Below are positions 1-10,800 of a DNA stretch of 35,302 nt, in pieces (the stretch's first letter is position 1; every line of letters starts with the position of its first letter). Under the pieces are notes generated by a model. It was not told where the DNA came from, searched no databases, and worked only from the letters and a program-made list of their open reading frames with translations. The DNA lies in the NCBI GenBank assembly GCA_001579985.1, contig LRSR01000881.1, forward strand, positions 1 to 35,302, in the 5' to 3' direction. A program made the translations under genes and the position numbers. Source of the stretch: Hypsibius dujardini. Its lineage: Eukaryota; Tardigrada; Eutardigrada; Parachela; Hypsibiidae.

Positions 1-160
1 GGAGGGGGCAGACTCGACTTAGGAACTCTGACTCGCTCACCCTCTCGGTGATTGGTCTTTTCTAGTACATCCCAATTTGATTTCGAGGTCCTACAAAATA
101 AAACATTTTTATCGATCCCTGACCTCAATCCAATTACAAATTGCCTAGAGTCGAGTTGTG
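1..160 (+). repeat. Dispersed repeat, copy 1
   Basis: This segment is similar, in the same orientation, to 5787-5945. Both contain the run GACTCGCTCACC, then CTCGGTGATTGGTCTTTTCT, then a TTTCGAGGT stretch and an AT-rich block, and both end near CGAGTT. No coding frame is evident. It is probably a fragment of an interspersed element whose left end lies outside the window. Confidence 0.7.
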
Positions 161-776
161 CAAAACTGTCATGGAAATCCTGTAAACTTGTAGCTTAACT
201 TGAGCTGTACCTTTGTGCAGGACAACCAAGATACCATTTCTCGGAAGTAAGCAGCTCCGCGCCGCAAATCTTCAAAACCTTTAGCCCCAGATCTTGAAAA
301 CGTTCAAAGATATGAATCCATCGGCTTAGAAACTGATCATCTATTTTGTTTCAGTTCTGATAACAAGGTCAATCTAATCAAAATTTCTATCAACGACTGC
401 TGTGCTGTATTTCCTGTTCATTTACGGTACAATAAACGCCAGAGTAGTAAGATTATGGTAGCACAGTATTTCGTCAAGGCAAGGGTAGTTTTCGCTTCAA
501 GCAAATGTTCGAAAAAAGAAGATATATTGTGACCCACGACTGACCGGTTGCCGGGCTATTGGTCTATCCGTCCGTCATTCCCTCAATCCTGACTGAACTA
601 AATTTTCGGACCGCTTAAGACAAGAGATGCTTATCGAATGCTTTGTTCCATCCACAAAATAAAATACCCGGAGATTATGCTGAATTGAAAGCACAATTGC
701 AATGTTTCCTTTATGATTCTTACGAGTTAGCAGGGTTTAGCTATAGGAAGAGACTTTCATACATATTCCAAACATT
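161..776. other. Intergenic / 3' flank of kinase gene
   Basis: I see no gene or clear RNA in this stretch. It should contain the 3' untranslated region of the minus-strand kinase gene. I did not find a canonical minus-strand AATAAA close to the stop codon. Short open frames here lack family features. Confidence 0.5.
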
Positions 777-3215
777 TCAACTATCAACTTCGCGCAAAGA
801 TTCTGAAGCAACAGGCCAGAAGTAAATGTTCGGATGATCTTGGAGAGTTAACGGATAAGTGACACCATTCACTTCCGCTAGGCTTTGGTTGTCCAAGGCG
901 CCAGGCCGTTTACGGTAATACAAAAGCTTCAACTTCTTCAATCCCACAAAGAAATCGATTGACTGGTCGTCACGCTGGTTAATATAATCCCGTAGCTCGC
1001 TGAGGGGGAAATTGCGTCCCTCCTCAAAGTTCTTTGCTTCTGTCCAAAGCACCAGGCAATCCAGCTGGTCAGTGCGCCACCGAAGCTCCCCGTACTTCAA
1101 CGACCGAGCCGCACGCGCAATGTTCCCCTTCTTGCGTTGTGATTTCTCCGAGTTCTCCATCTTTTGGAGCCACATAAGATCGGCTGCATCTGGACTGTCG
1201 TAGTCAAGGAAGGACGTACGTAATTGATCGGTGCCAGCAGTTATAACGGACCACTGGAACAGCGGATATGCTGCTTGCAAGGCCGTCCTAATATCGGTCG
1301 CGCTTTCCGCGTGTTTCGTCATCAGTTGATAAACTCTTGCGGACAGCGCGTTACAACATCCGTCTTCAGTAGCGCCACAATTTACATGCTCCTTATAGCC
1401 ACGGATCTCAAGGAACAGGAACGAAGACTTGGCATGCAACCGGGCACTTTCTAGGGCCAACAGCACATTAGTAACAGACGCTTCGAGACTCCGCACTCGT
1501 TCGGTCACCTCTTCTGGTGGCTCGTAGCTCGTGACTATGAGGAGCCACAGATGTCCCAGTGTGATGCTGCAGAGCTGGCACACCAAGCAGTAAATCGTCT
1601 GTTCCAGACGCAAAAACTCCATAAAATTCCATTGGCAGTGTGCCATTAGATCGGTGATCAGATGTGGGCCGACAGTCGCTGTCAAACGGTTCTCCATCCA
1701 TCGGAGATGGCCAGGTATATCGTACCTGTGATATGCCTGCAGGAAAATGATTTGCTTCGCGGTATCATTTTGGTTCGCCAGCCAATTCCGAAACTGGATA
1801 GTCAGGTGAATGGTGCTCGGCCCGAACTTGGCTAGGTATTCGCCCAGTAGAGTACTCCGACGTGCGTTGCTTGACAAATAATCTGTTTTTGCGTTATGTA
1901 AAAAGTCGTTTATTCGGGCTAGATTTTGCAGGAAACGGTTGTTCACCAATGCCGTATCACCATGCTCCGCTGGTGCGCATAGTTTAGCATGTAAAGGTTT
2001 AGCGTTCCTAGCATTCCGGTACAGCTCGGGTGGCGGCCACCGAGCTCCGGCTCCTGCTTCAATGAGGGCTTTTATGATGCGTCCGAGGATGGTGGGAATT
2101 CCCGAAAGGATCGTTAGAACATTCGTCCTTCGCACATCTTTTGAGGATTCGAAATTCAGAGCAATGGTTTGCGAGTTCTTTAAAGTAACTTTCGCAATGT
2201 ACTGCGACAGATCTTTCGCTGAAAGTCTGTCAAAAGGTTGCCAGCATAGGCATGCGGTGACGATGTGCCGGATAGTGCCAAGTGAGTTCTTCGGTATTTT
2301 AGGAGATCCGCCATCAGTAAGGAGTGTCTCAAATTGACGATCGTTCAATCTGTCTCCTTTAAAAACCCTTCCATCGGGCGCTCGGCAGTCGAGCCAATCA
2401 ACGCAGGACATACGTAATACTATGCATCCCAGGCTCCATATATCCGTAGACCGACCCACCGCTGGCAGCTTTGTGTCAGGATTCCAGGCAAGCATTTCCG
2501 GAGACATATAACGAATGGTACCTTTCTTTGTCGACAAATCGGACCGTCGAGTGTGCTCACCCCGCACCTGGGTGAAACTGTCGAGATCGGTTAATTTCAG
2601 CACTGGACAGTCGTCATGTTTACTATGTAACATTACATTCAGCGGTTTGAGGTCTCCGTGAAAGATTGCTTCATGGTGCTGCCCACGTTGGCTGTGAAGA
2701 TAATTCAATGCGCGTGCAATTTGTCCGGTGTAGTTTAGTATTGTATCCACCGATAGAGGTGGAGGATGTTTAACCAGGAACTCCTCCAAGGTCCCCCCGT
2801 CACACAACTCCATGATGAGGCAAGATTTCAAGCGTTCGATGGGCGTACCTGGGCTGTACGTATATCCAACTGCAAGATATTTCACAATATTCTCGCAATC
2901 AAGTGTCGGGAGGACAGACAGCTTAAACATTTTTTCACTGTCGTAGAAGTCGTGGAAATATTTGAGAGCGTGGGGAGTCCCTGGTAGGGGTGTTCCATCG
3001 TGTTCAGACTGCACCAGATTGACTTTCATAACCACCCCGAAAGATCCATGTCCCAGGAGGTCAGGTAGCAGGAAGCAATGGAACTTTTCCCCATTTTCCG
3101 CGCGGATATGCGTCAGATATTCGTGGGCGGAATGAAGGGACATGGTTTTGTGAGTAGAGATGCAACTGGCGAGAAAGTATTCAAAAGGTATCTGCTGTTC
3201 AAAGTTGTTGGTCAC
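777..3215 (-). CDS. Intronless protein kinase-like protein, 812 aa, with DFG changed to DLD
   Basis: One uninterrupted 812-residue frame. Residues about 48-345 form a protein kinase domain: glycine loop GHGSFG (55-60), ATP-anchoring lysine K85 (HALKY), catalytic loop HGDLKPLN (186-193, with Gly for the usual Arg of HRD), DLD (210-212) where DFG is expected, SPE (238-240) in place of APE, and STDIWSLG around D258. D188, K190, N193 and D210 are kept, so activity is possible. By spacing from NIV (109-111), the helix-C glutamate position appears to be Lys98, which would weaken the usual ion pair; the nearby E94 leaves this uncertain. Residues 350-812 match no family I recognise. There is no intron, unlike every neighbour, so it may be a retrocopy-derived gene or a one-exon kinase family. 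It is divergent from the receptor gene at 4892. I infer serine/threonine rather than tyrosine specificity from the DLKPLN loop. Confidence 0.9.
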   Translation of the reverse strand: MTNNFEQQIPFEYFLASCISTHKTMSLHSAHEYLTHIRAENGEKFHCFLLPDLLGHGSFGVVMKVNLVQSEHDGTPLPGTPHALKYFHDFYDSEKMFKLSVLPTLDCENIVKYLAVGYTYSPGTPIERLKSCLIMELCDGGTLEEFLVKHPPPLSVDTILNYTGQIARALNYLHSQRGQHHEAIFHGDLKPLNVMLHSKHDDCPVLKLTDLDSFTQVRGEHTRRSDLSTKKGTIRYMSPEMLAWNPDTKLPAVGRSTDIWSLGCIVLRMSCVDWLDCRAPDGRVFKGDRLNDRQFETLLTDGGSPKIPKNSLGTIRHIVTACLCWQPFDRLSAKDLSQYIAKVTLKNSQTIALNFESSKDVRRTNVLTILSGIPTILGRIIKALIEAGAGARWPPPELYRNARNAKPLHAKLCAPAEHGDTALVNNRFLQNLARINDFLHNAKTDYLSSNARRSTLLGEYLAKFGPSTIHLTIQFRNWLANQNDTAKQIIFLQAYHRYDIPGHLRWMENRLTATVGPHLITDLMAHCQWNFMEFLRLEQTIYCLVCQLCSITLGHLWLLIVTSYEPPEEVTERVRSLEASVTNVLLALESARLHAKSSFLFLEIRGYKEHVNCGATEDGCCNALSARVYQLMTKHAESATDIRTALQAAYPLFQWSVITAGTDQLRTSFLDYDSPDAADLMWLQKMENSEKSQRKKGNIARAARSLKYGELRWRTDQLDCLVLWTEAKNFEEGRNFPLSELRDYINQRDDQSIDFFVGLKKLKLLYYRKRPGALDNQSLAEVNGVTYPLTLQDHPNIYFWPVASESLREVDS

Positions 3216-4590
3216 AATTGTGAGCCTAGAACCACTTTAACTCATTTTCAATGTTTGAATTACTGTAGCTTTTTGTGGACTTGGACTAACGCTACCCGTG
3301 AGCCAGCCGCAGCTATCAAAACCCACCATTTCTCGTGTTGATAAAGACGGCCGATAATTTCTTGCCTAATCAAATTAACTGCGGCTCTGCTGAAGTTATT
3401 CAGGTTTTGAGTTTTCATGAATTGCGCAGACAGGCGCTCGCTGATAGGTGGCGGAAAATGTAAAGACCTCATGGAGGGGAATAGCAATGCAGGTCTTTAC
3501 ATCTGTCTGCTTCTAATCCGTTTCAGAGGTTTACATGAAAACTACGAAAAAATAAAAACCAAAAAGGAAAAACTACGAAAATTCAATTTAACAAAAAATA
3601 AAACACGGGAAAACTAAAATCTTAAAATTACAGAAAACTAAAAGTGAAAAACAGAAAACAAAAAATTCTGAATTTTTAAAAATACGTTTCAACTTGTTTC
3701 ATGTTCTTTAGAATAAGGTTTAGGTCCAACGAGATGTAAAAACCGAACTAAATGAGGGTACATAATATGAAATGTCACCCTTTGTTCTCTGATGATGCGC
3801 GCCCCACGTAAACTGCTCTCTAACAGCGTGCCTTTTCTGTTCTTCTTGGTTCTCCCTTTGTTTTTCCTCTTATGGTAAGATTTTCGATTATTTCGACCGA
3901 TGGAACGTGAAGCTGAGCATCTGAAAGTTTGTGGAAAGAAACAACGAAAGGGAAGGAATGGGCAGAGTTGTGTCCTTCCATGTCCTTGCGCCGTTGCCCA
4001 TACAATAAAAGGCTTATAGAAACTCATACTCATGCCTATGGACATAAATATAAATAGTTTTCCATTTTCAATTTTTTTTCGGTTTTTCGTAATTTTCATG
4101 TAGGCCCCACAAAACATGTGCCCCAGTAACATGTTTTGCCTACATAACTGTGAGACTGCATATGGAAGCTGAGATACTGTACAGTGCGATGCTGTGTCCT
4201 GTGTCCACTTCATAAACTTCATAACTTCATAAAAAAGGCGAAATCCCTCACCTGCCCCCAATGAAGTGGACGTTCAATGGTATATGATCTGACTACCAAT
4301 GGTTACAGGTTCCATCGGCTTAACGACCGGTCCAACGGACATTGAGTGGGGTACCTTAAAGAGTGATTCATCTGCAAATAAGAAGGAAGGGAAAAATTAT
4401 TGACAAATTATTAACGCACACCGCCGCTATCAAGATGAAAAAGAAAACCTCTGTAGGTCTGACATATTACTTGCATAATCCGCCTTAAAATTGACTCGAA
4501 AATGTGTCCATGCGTCCATATCGAAGGTCCAGCTATGTCTAATGCATTCTAGATGGCCACGCCTTGTTTCCAAACATATTTATTCCTGAT
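3216..4590. other. Intergenic region between divergent kinase and receptor genes
   Basis: It should hold the kinase promoter. The stretch 3530-3690 is strongly adenine-rich. A short perfect-stem inverted repeat lies at about 4099-4144: CAAAACATGT and ACATGTTTTG separated by nine bases, extended by TGTAGGC / GCCTACA. A long minus-strand open frame (3689-4261) has no recognisable feature and I do not accept it as a gene. Confidence 0.5.
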
Positions 4591-4782
4591 TTATTTACTA
4601 TCTTCAGACATCATCGCATTGAAGTCGATCCTGCCTTGCCTAATTAATGCTCCTTGCGTCTCTGCATCATCAAATGGACGAGTTTCATAAATATACAGCC
4701 CGAGTAGCAGACGAGCGACATGACAATCATAACCTGGCACGATAGCAAACAAAATGATGAGCCACACGGGAAGATGCTCCAT
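4591..4782 (-). CDS. Possible small secreted-peptide ORF (63 aa)
   Basis: A 63-codon frame starts at an ATG in a favourable context (ACAATGG). Its N-terminus looks like a signal peptide: MEHLP followed by the hydrophobic run VWLIILFAIVPG, with a possible cleavage near residue 19 or 20. Two minus-strand AATAAA signals fall at the stop and about 10 bases after it (TTTATT on the plus strand at about 4588 and 4578). That combination is suggestive, but the frame is short, has no known homologue that I recognise, and could be chance or the last exon of something larger. Confidence 0.25.
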   Translation of the reverse strand: MEHLPVWLIILFAIVPGYDCHVARLLLGLYIYETRPFDDAETQGALIRQGRIDFNAMMSEDSK

Positions 4783-4891
4783 TGTGGTTCATCAATGGAA
4801 ATGCTTGTACCGAGTGTAGAAAGGTCTTTCCTCGTTACAAATTGTTTTGGTATGTCAATTCACTAATTCGTCTAACCCACTTTACATAACA

Positions 4892-7800
4892 ATGAAAACT
4901 GCCTTCTTCTTGATGATTTTTGGACGCTCGGTCCACTTGTCAGAGTCGCGAAATTCAATGCGAAACGCGACAATAACATGGACGCCTGTATTGAACTTCT
5001 ACTCCATCCCACTGGGCACTTCTCCGTCGGCCGGTTTCAATGTCATGCAGCCTCTGTTCAACACTACCCTGGAGATGCAAAGTCGCCTCTATCCACGGGT
5101 CTTCGCTAATTACACATACGCAGCAAAGGTCAGCCAGCGTAGCCCGAGCTGCGGGCCGGAGGGGGCGGAAGCGGTTATCGGGATGATGACCGAGACGTTC
5201 GCTGAGGAGTCCCGCAGCACAAATGCGGATAAATCTCGGTCGCTAACCGTCTTCTTTCTTCCAGGTTATAATCTGTTCGCAAGGTCTTTTTCTGTATGGA
5301 TGATATAACTAGACTAAACAAACTTAAACGAAATTCATAAAATAACTGCATTCGACAAATTTGTACTGAGGTATATGAAATGATAAATAAATAAAAATAT
5401 CAATAAAGACGTAAATATAAATACACTAACACCAATAAAAACAAAAACAATAATATGAATAAATACATTTTTTTCTGTGAACTAAATTGATCGAAAATTG
5501 AACTAAACTGAATTAAACTAATTTACTGAAAGTGATTGGCTGAAAAGCCTAAGCTCCGTGGGTTAGTAATATGCCGCAGCTGGCCTGATCGCACTGAATT
5601 ATTATTAATGGTCCTGCCATATACTGCACTTTTCTTTATTTCAGTTTGTACACTGACCTTTACAATTGTTGGAGACTTTGCTCGAGGTAGGCAGGAAAAT
5701 TGGGCGAACACGAGAGCGCTGAACTGCTTAACTGGTTGTGAAACATAATGCTAGTTATCGAAAGTCTAAAAGTGACATTTTGGCGAAGGGGGGTAGATTT
5801 GACTTTAGAACCCTGACTCGCTCACCCCCTCGGTGATTGGTCTTTTCTGGTACATCGCCATTTCATTTCGAGGTTATGCCAAATTGATTTTTTTATGTAT
5901 CCCTAACGTCTATATAATTCGAAAGTGTCTCGAGACGAGTTCCACTCTTTGGCCATCAGCCGGGGCGGGGCGGGGCGGGGCGGGGCGGAGCGCGGAGAGG
6001 GGGTAGTATTTACTGACAGGTAAATCTGACACTGGCGTTGAGAAGTCTGAAACAGAAAAGGACACAATTTTTTTATTAGATCGAGATCAGGTAAACAACA
6101 AAGTATTTTTTATTTTTATTTTCGGTTAACCAAACGATCAACATGTGAACGAAAGCACAGATATCAAAATATCATCGGAGTTGATTAATCTCCCGGTTTT
6201 ACAGAAATGGACTTCTTGGCGGTAATGTGGTACGTATAAAGCAGGGGCTTCTATAGGGTCCTCACAAGTCGGAACCAGGGCACCTCAGTCAGGACCAAGG
6301 GGTGGGCAAAAGTTTAAATGCATTTTTTTCAAGATTTAACCCGAAATGCGGCCTTTTGGTCCTGATTGTTTTGAAACTTGTTAGGGGAGGTGTGGGGCAT
6401 GATTCCAGGGGCCCCTGAGATTTCAAAACATTTTCATGGTCGAACTTTGAGTTTAATTTTTTTTAATGTATATTGCCCGTTCACTCACCCCCTGGACCTA
6501 CTACTGAGGGGTCCTGGTTCCGACTTGTACGGAAACGAGCATTTGGTCTAAAAGACCTTACCTAAAGTTGAGAATTTGAGATGGATAAAAGTTACAATCG
6601 ACGTGTCGTCTCACTCGTTCAGCACCAACATCGACCGCCGATTAATCACGAAAGATCGTTTCCCGAGCACTGTTTCTTTTGCCCCCACGGACACGATGGT
6701 GTACGGCGCGGCAGTGATTGCGCTGACGCGGCATTACGCGTGGAGAAGCATCGCCGTTATAAACGACCGACTCAGTGGCTCCAGCCTGATGACCCGCAAC
6801 TCGGAGCACTGCCGAGCACCATTGGAGCAGCTAGACCTCCTGCGGAAGAGCATCGAGTCGCTCACGATCACCATGGACTCAGGACGGGAGAATTTCACTC
6901 GCGCGTTAGTCGCAGCTGCCAATTTTTCTCGCAGTAAGTAGGACGAGAGGGCAGACCAGCAGGAAAGGCTAACGGAAGACGAAAAAATCCGATTTGCCAG
7001 AGTGGCACGCACGTAACGAGGATTTAGGGAAACAGACGGTCGGTTTTAACGGTTTTTTTAGGGACTCGTATTTTCAAGAGACATCCCTCCAAAAAAACTG
7101 GATGAGTCACGGCATACCCAATAAGTTGTTGCATGGTCAAGAGGGTGGATGGTCGCTCCGGAAGATTGACTGCTTAACCGGAAGACCATGGTCTGTCTGG
7201 AAAGTCGACGATCAGTTCGGAAGGCTGACGAACATTCTGAAAGACAACGGTATACCCGGTGAACCGATGGTCAGTTCAGAAAGTTGATACTGTGGATGGT
7301 TGATGGTGTACCTCGGAAACCGACGGTCAGTTCGAAAGTTGACCGGCCACTCCGGAAGGTTGACGGTTCACTCTGAAGGCTGACGGTCGGTCAGTCGAAT
7401 GACATTTAGGTTGAACCGACAACATTCCAAAGTCAATGGTACATGGACCGTCAGTCTTCAAGTAGGGCCGTCAACCTTCGCGAGTACCCGGAAACTTTCT
7501 GGACTGATCGTCGGTCTTCGGGATTCACCGTTAATCTTCTAGAGTGACTGATCACTTTTTGAATTTACCGTCGGTTGTGCGAATATACCGTCGATATTTC
7601 GGAATGCCAGGTAACCTTCAGGACTGACTATTTGCCCTCTTGACCAAGCAACAACTTATTATGTAGACCGTGACTCATCTATCAACCATAAGCACTGACT
7701 GTTTGCTTGGTTGCAGCGAAACGCTTGCAGTGGGTCGTCGTAAGGGACGGCAGACTGGATAATGACGACTTCTGTGAAAGCAGTAGACGGTTAGGCCAAT

Positions 7801-10800
7801 TGCTGGACAGTCGGCCGGTTTGATGGGCGGTACGCTGAGAGGAGGACGGTCCGTCTTGGTCGTGGTCTCTGGTCGCAAGAGGGCATTTCAAGCAATGGAC
7901 GATGAATTCAGTTGAGAGAACTCTGGGCAGTTTATCCATCAGCTTCAGTGTGAGAGGGTTGATTTGAAAGTTGGACGATCTGTCCCGAGGGAAGACGGTC
8001 AGCAACCATCAGTTTGAGTGACGGATGGTTTGTCCGAAGGTTGGGCGGTCTGTCTCCAAGGTAGGCGATCGGCAGGCGTAAATGTGAGTGACGGTGAGTT
8101 CTATCCGGTGGTTGGCCGGTTTGACCCGGAAGCAGATGGTAAGCTCTGGCGGACAGTCCCACACCCAGGATTGATTATTACCCCTCCCGTCCAGGTCGTC
8201 GCCCATCCGAGCTGACCATCCACAACCCGGACACCCTGGCCATCCCAAAAACTGTCCGCCAAAACCATCCGGACAAACCGTCTCATCGTCAGACTAACCA
8301 AGCATTCGGGCCGTCTCACGACCAGAGACCACGACCAAGTCGGACCGTCCTCCTTTCAGCGTACCGTTTATCAAACCGACCGACTATTTACCATTTGGCC
8401 TTGTTGCCTACTACCTTCCGGACCTGCCGTCTCCTACGACAACCAACTGACCGTTAGGCACTCGGGCAGACTACCCAGAAACCGTAATCGAACACGGTTC
8501 CCCGTCCGAACTAACAGTGCAGGATGTGGACAGATTGCTTTCACCCAGACCCGACCGTCAACCTTTAGGATGACCCGTTAATAACATGAGCTGTCTTATC
8601 TACAGTTTTTGAAATATTACAAGTCTATCTTTATAGTTATTCTGATCTGCACCTTGTGCTCACCACAAAGACACGCCTTGGTAAGTTGCGATAGACACTT
8701 AAAAAACCATTTTAATCTCGACATTTCTACTTTACAGTACAGTACAGTAGAGCAAATTGTGTGTTGTCTCTTCTAGCTCACATCTGGGCTGCTCAATTAC
8801 AAAATAGTTAATTTTCCTAAATGTCAAATTTCTGAATTCTCCTTTTACATTGACAGGCTGACGCATATGACCTGGGAATGACCAATGGAGACTACGCAAG
8901 TTCAACATTTTAGTAATAGCCATACACAATATGGCCATGAGTACATATTACATACATCTAATTCAAATTATGGTTCCTCGTCAATGCAGGTTTTTCTACA
9001 CTTATACGAGCTGGAAGTTCCTGGCGAACCGCCCCTCACCTGGTCGATCAATGATTCCTTGGACAAGGTACAGTTGCGTACGGTACTAAAGCTCACGGAA
9101 TCCTGAGCATCGCTTTCTTCAGACACTTTCCAATGTAGCCCGACATCCCCTGCAACGAGCTAAAAATGAGACTCTAATCACAAGTCAGAAAGGAGTCAGT
9201 GGGAAAAGATCCGGATGCTCTAGAACTCCGGGATAGAGTGAGAGAAAAAGTCGCACCGCTTCCCGGAAGCTTGTTTAGGGTTCTTACAGGTCGGAACCAG
9301 AACCCCTCACGGTAGCACCAGGGGATGGGCAAAGGCGCAAAATAAAATTTTTTTAAAGATTAAACCCAAAATTCGACCTCTTGTCATTCGATCTTTTTGA
9401 AATTTGTGGGGTATCAGATCCCCCCTGCGATTTTAGAAGGTGTTCAAAAACTTGAGCTTTTCATCAAAATTGGACCGTTCTTGAATGCTTTGAATCTCCC
9501 GTTTGTATTCGTCAATAGGGAGCTCATATTGCACCCGCATAAATCTCTAACTTGAACGAAAAACTCATTTTTTGAACATTGAGAATCAGACCCCCACACC
9601 ACCACAAATTTCAAAACAATCAGGGACAAAAGGCCCAATTTTGGGTTTAATCTTTCAAAAAATGCATTTTGCCCCTGTGCCCATCCCCTGGCGCTATTGT
9701 GAGGGGTTTCTAGTTCCGGTCTATAAGTCTGTAGGACCCTAAACGAGCCGCTTCTGATTCTCATGACAATCACTTATTGGTGTATGAGATGACCGTACGC
9801 TCTAAGTTCCGAATAAAGAGTTGACTTTCGTAACCTCAAACTTGTTCCACTGTAGAAATTGTGGACCGCTTTCCAAAATCTACTGGTGGTCGGATCACCA
9901 CCAATCGACTGGGAGACATTCGATGCACCGGCTCGACTCATCCACCACCAAAGAGAACAACTCCTGCGGAAGTCCGTGGGACGTGAGGTACCTGCTCTAC
10001 CGTTTTTGTACTACGTAACAAACCTAAGGGGTTCATTTTTTGCTAATATTTTATTAATAAAACGAAAAATTCGTTTTACAGTTTGCTCATTTCAAAATGG
10101 AAGCTTATAAAACGGGTCCTAATCTTGAGCCCCTTAGCAATTTCTGTATAGTGGGACCTTTCCAGGCTTTCTTATAAATTAAAATACCCTTTTCTGAACA
10201 CTTTTTCATCCCAAATATGGAATCAATTGGAATTAGTAATATAGTTGTTGGAAATCAGGGGCGGAGCCAGGTGTATGTTTGCAAAGATTACTGGGCATAC
10301 GAGCGTAACATAATGGCTCAAAATTAAGACCGATAAACGGGTGGTTAGAATTTGGGCACTCTCCTCATACTGAAGTTACGGATGTAAATTGATATAGAAG
10401 TGAATTGTCTCCATGTAATTTGCCAGAGAAACGAATTCGAAGTCGGCTGTTACGAAGCTGTCACGGGAGTAGCCAAGGTACGTACATTTTTCCCTATATT
10501 AAACGGAACCAGAGAGTCGGCACAGACAAGTGTGTAGATGATCATGTGAACACCGATTCAAGGCGCTGAATGAGTCCTACGATTCCGAAGACTCCAGCTG
10601 GCTCAGCGGTCGCTACATGGCAACCGCGATGACCAACCGAACCTTCGATTTCCCCCTGCGTTCCATCACCATCACTGAAAAAGGCATTCGTTCCATCATG
10701 GCGGCTGTGGAATATTTCGACAAGAACAGCGCCACCTTCAAAGTGAGTTCCTTAGTGCGCCTTTTTACTGTTACACATTTTGAAAAAAAAGCGCTTTGTT

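Noticed and set aside
3689-4261. 190-codon open frame on the minus strand between kinase and receptor
   Set aside because: Low-complexity Lys/Arg runs, no domain, no splice or promoter support, and an inverted repeat inside it. Probably chance in AT-rich DNA.
8606-8680. Longer version of receptor exon 4 starting at 8606
   Set aside because: It reads open, but its phase does not match exon 3. The acceptor at 8636 gives a phase match and the expected hydrophobic strand after ANFSR.
9444-9773. 109-codon minus-strand frame
   Set aside because: It lies almost wholly inside the inverted-repeat element 9269-9748 and has no transposase or other protein feature.
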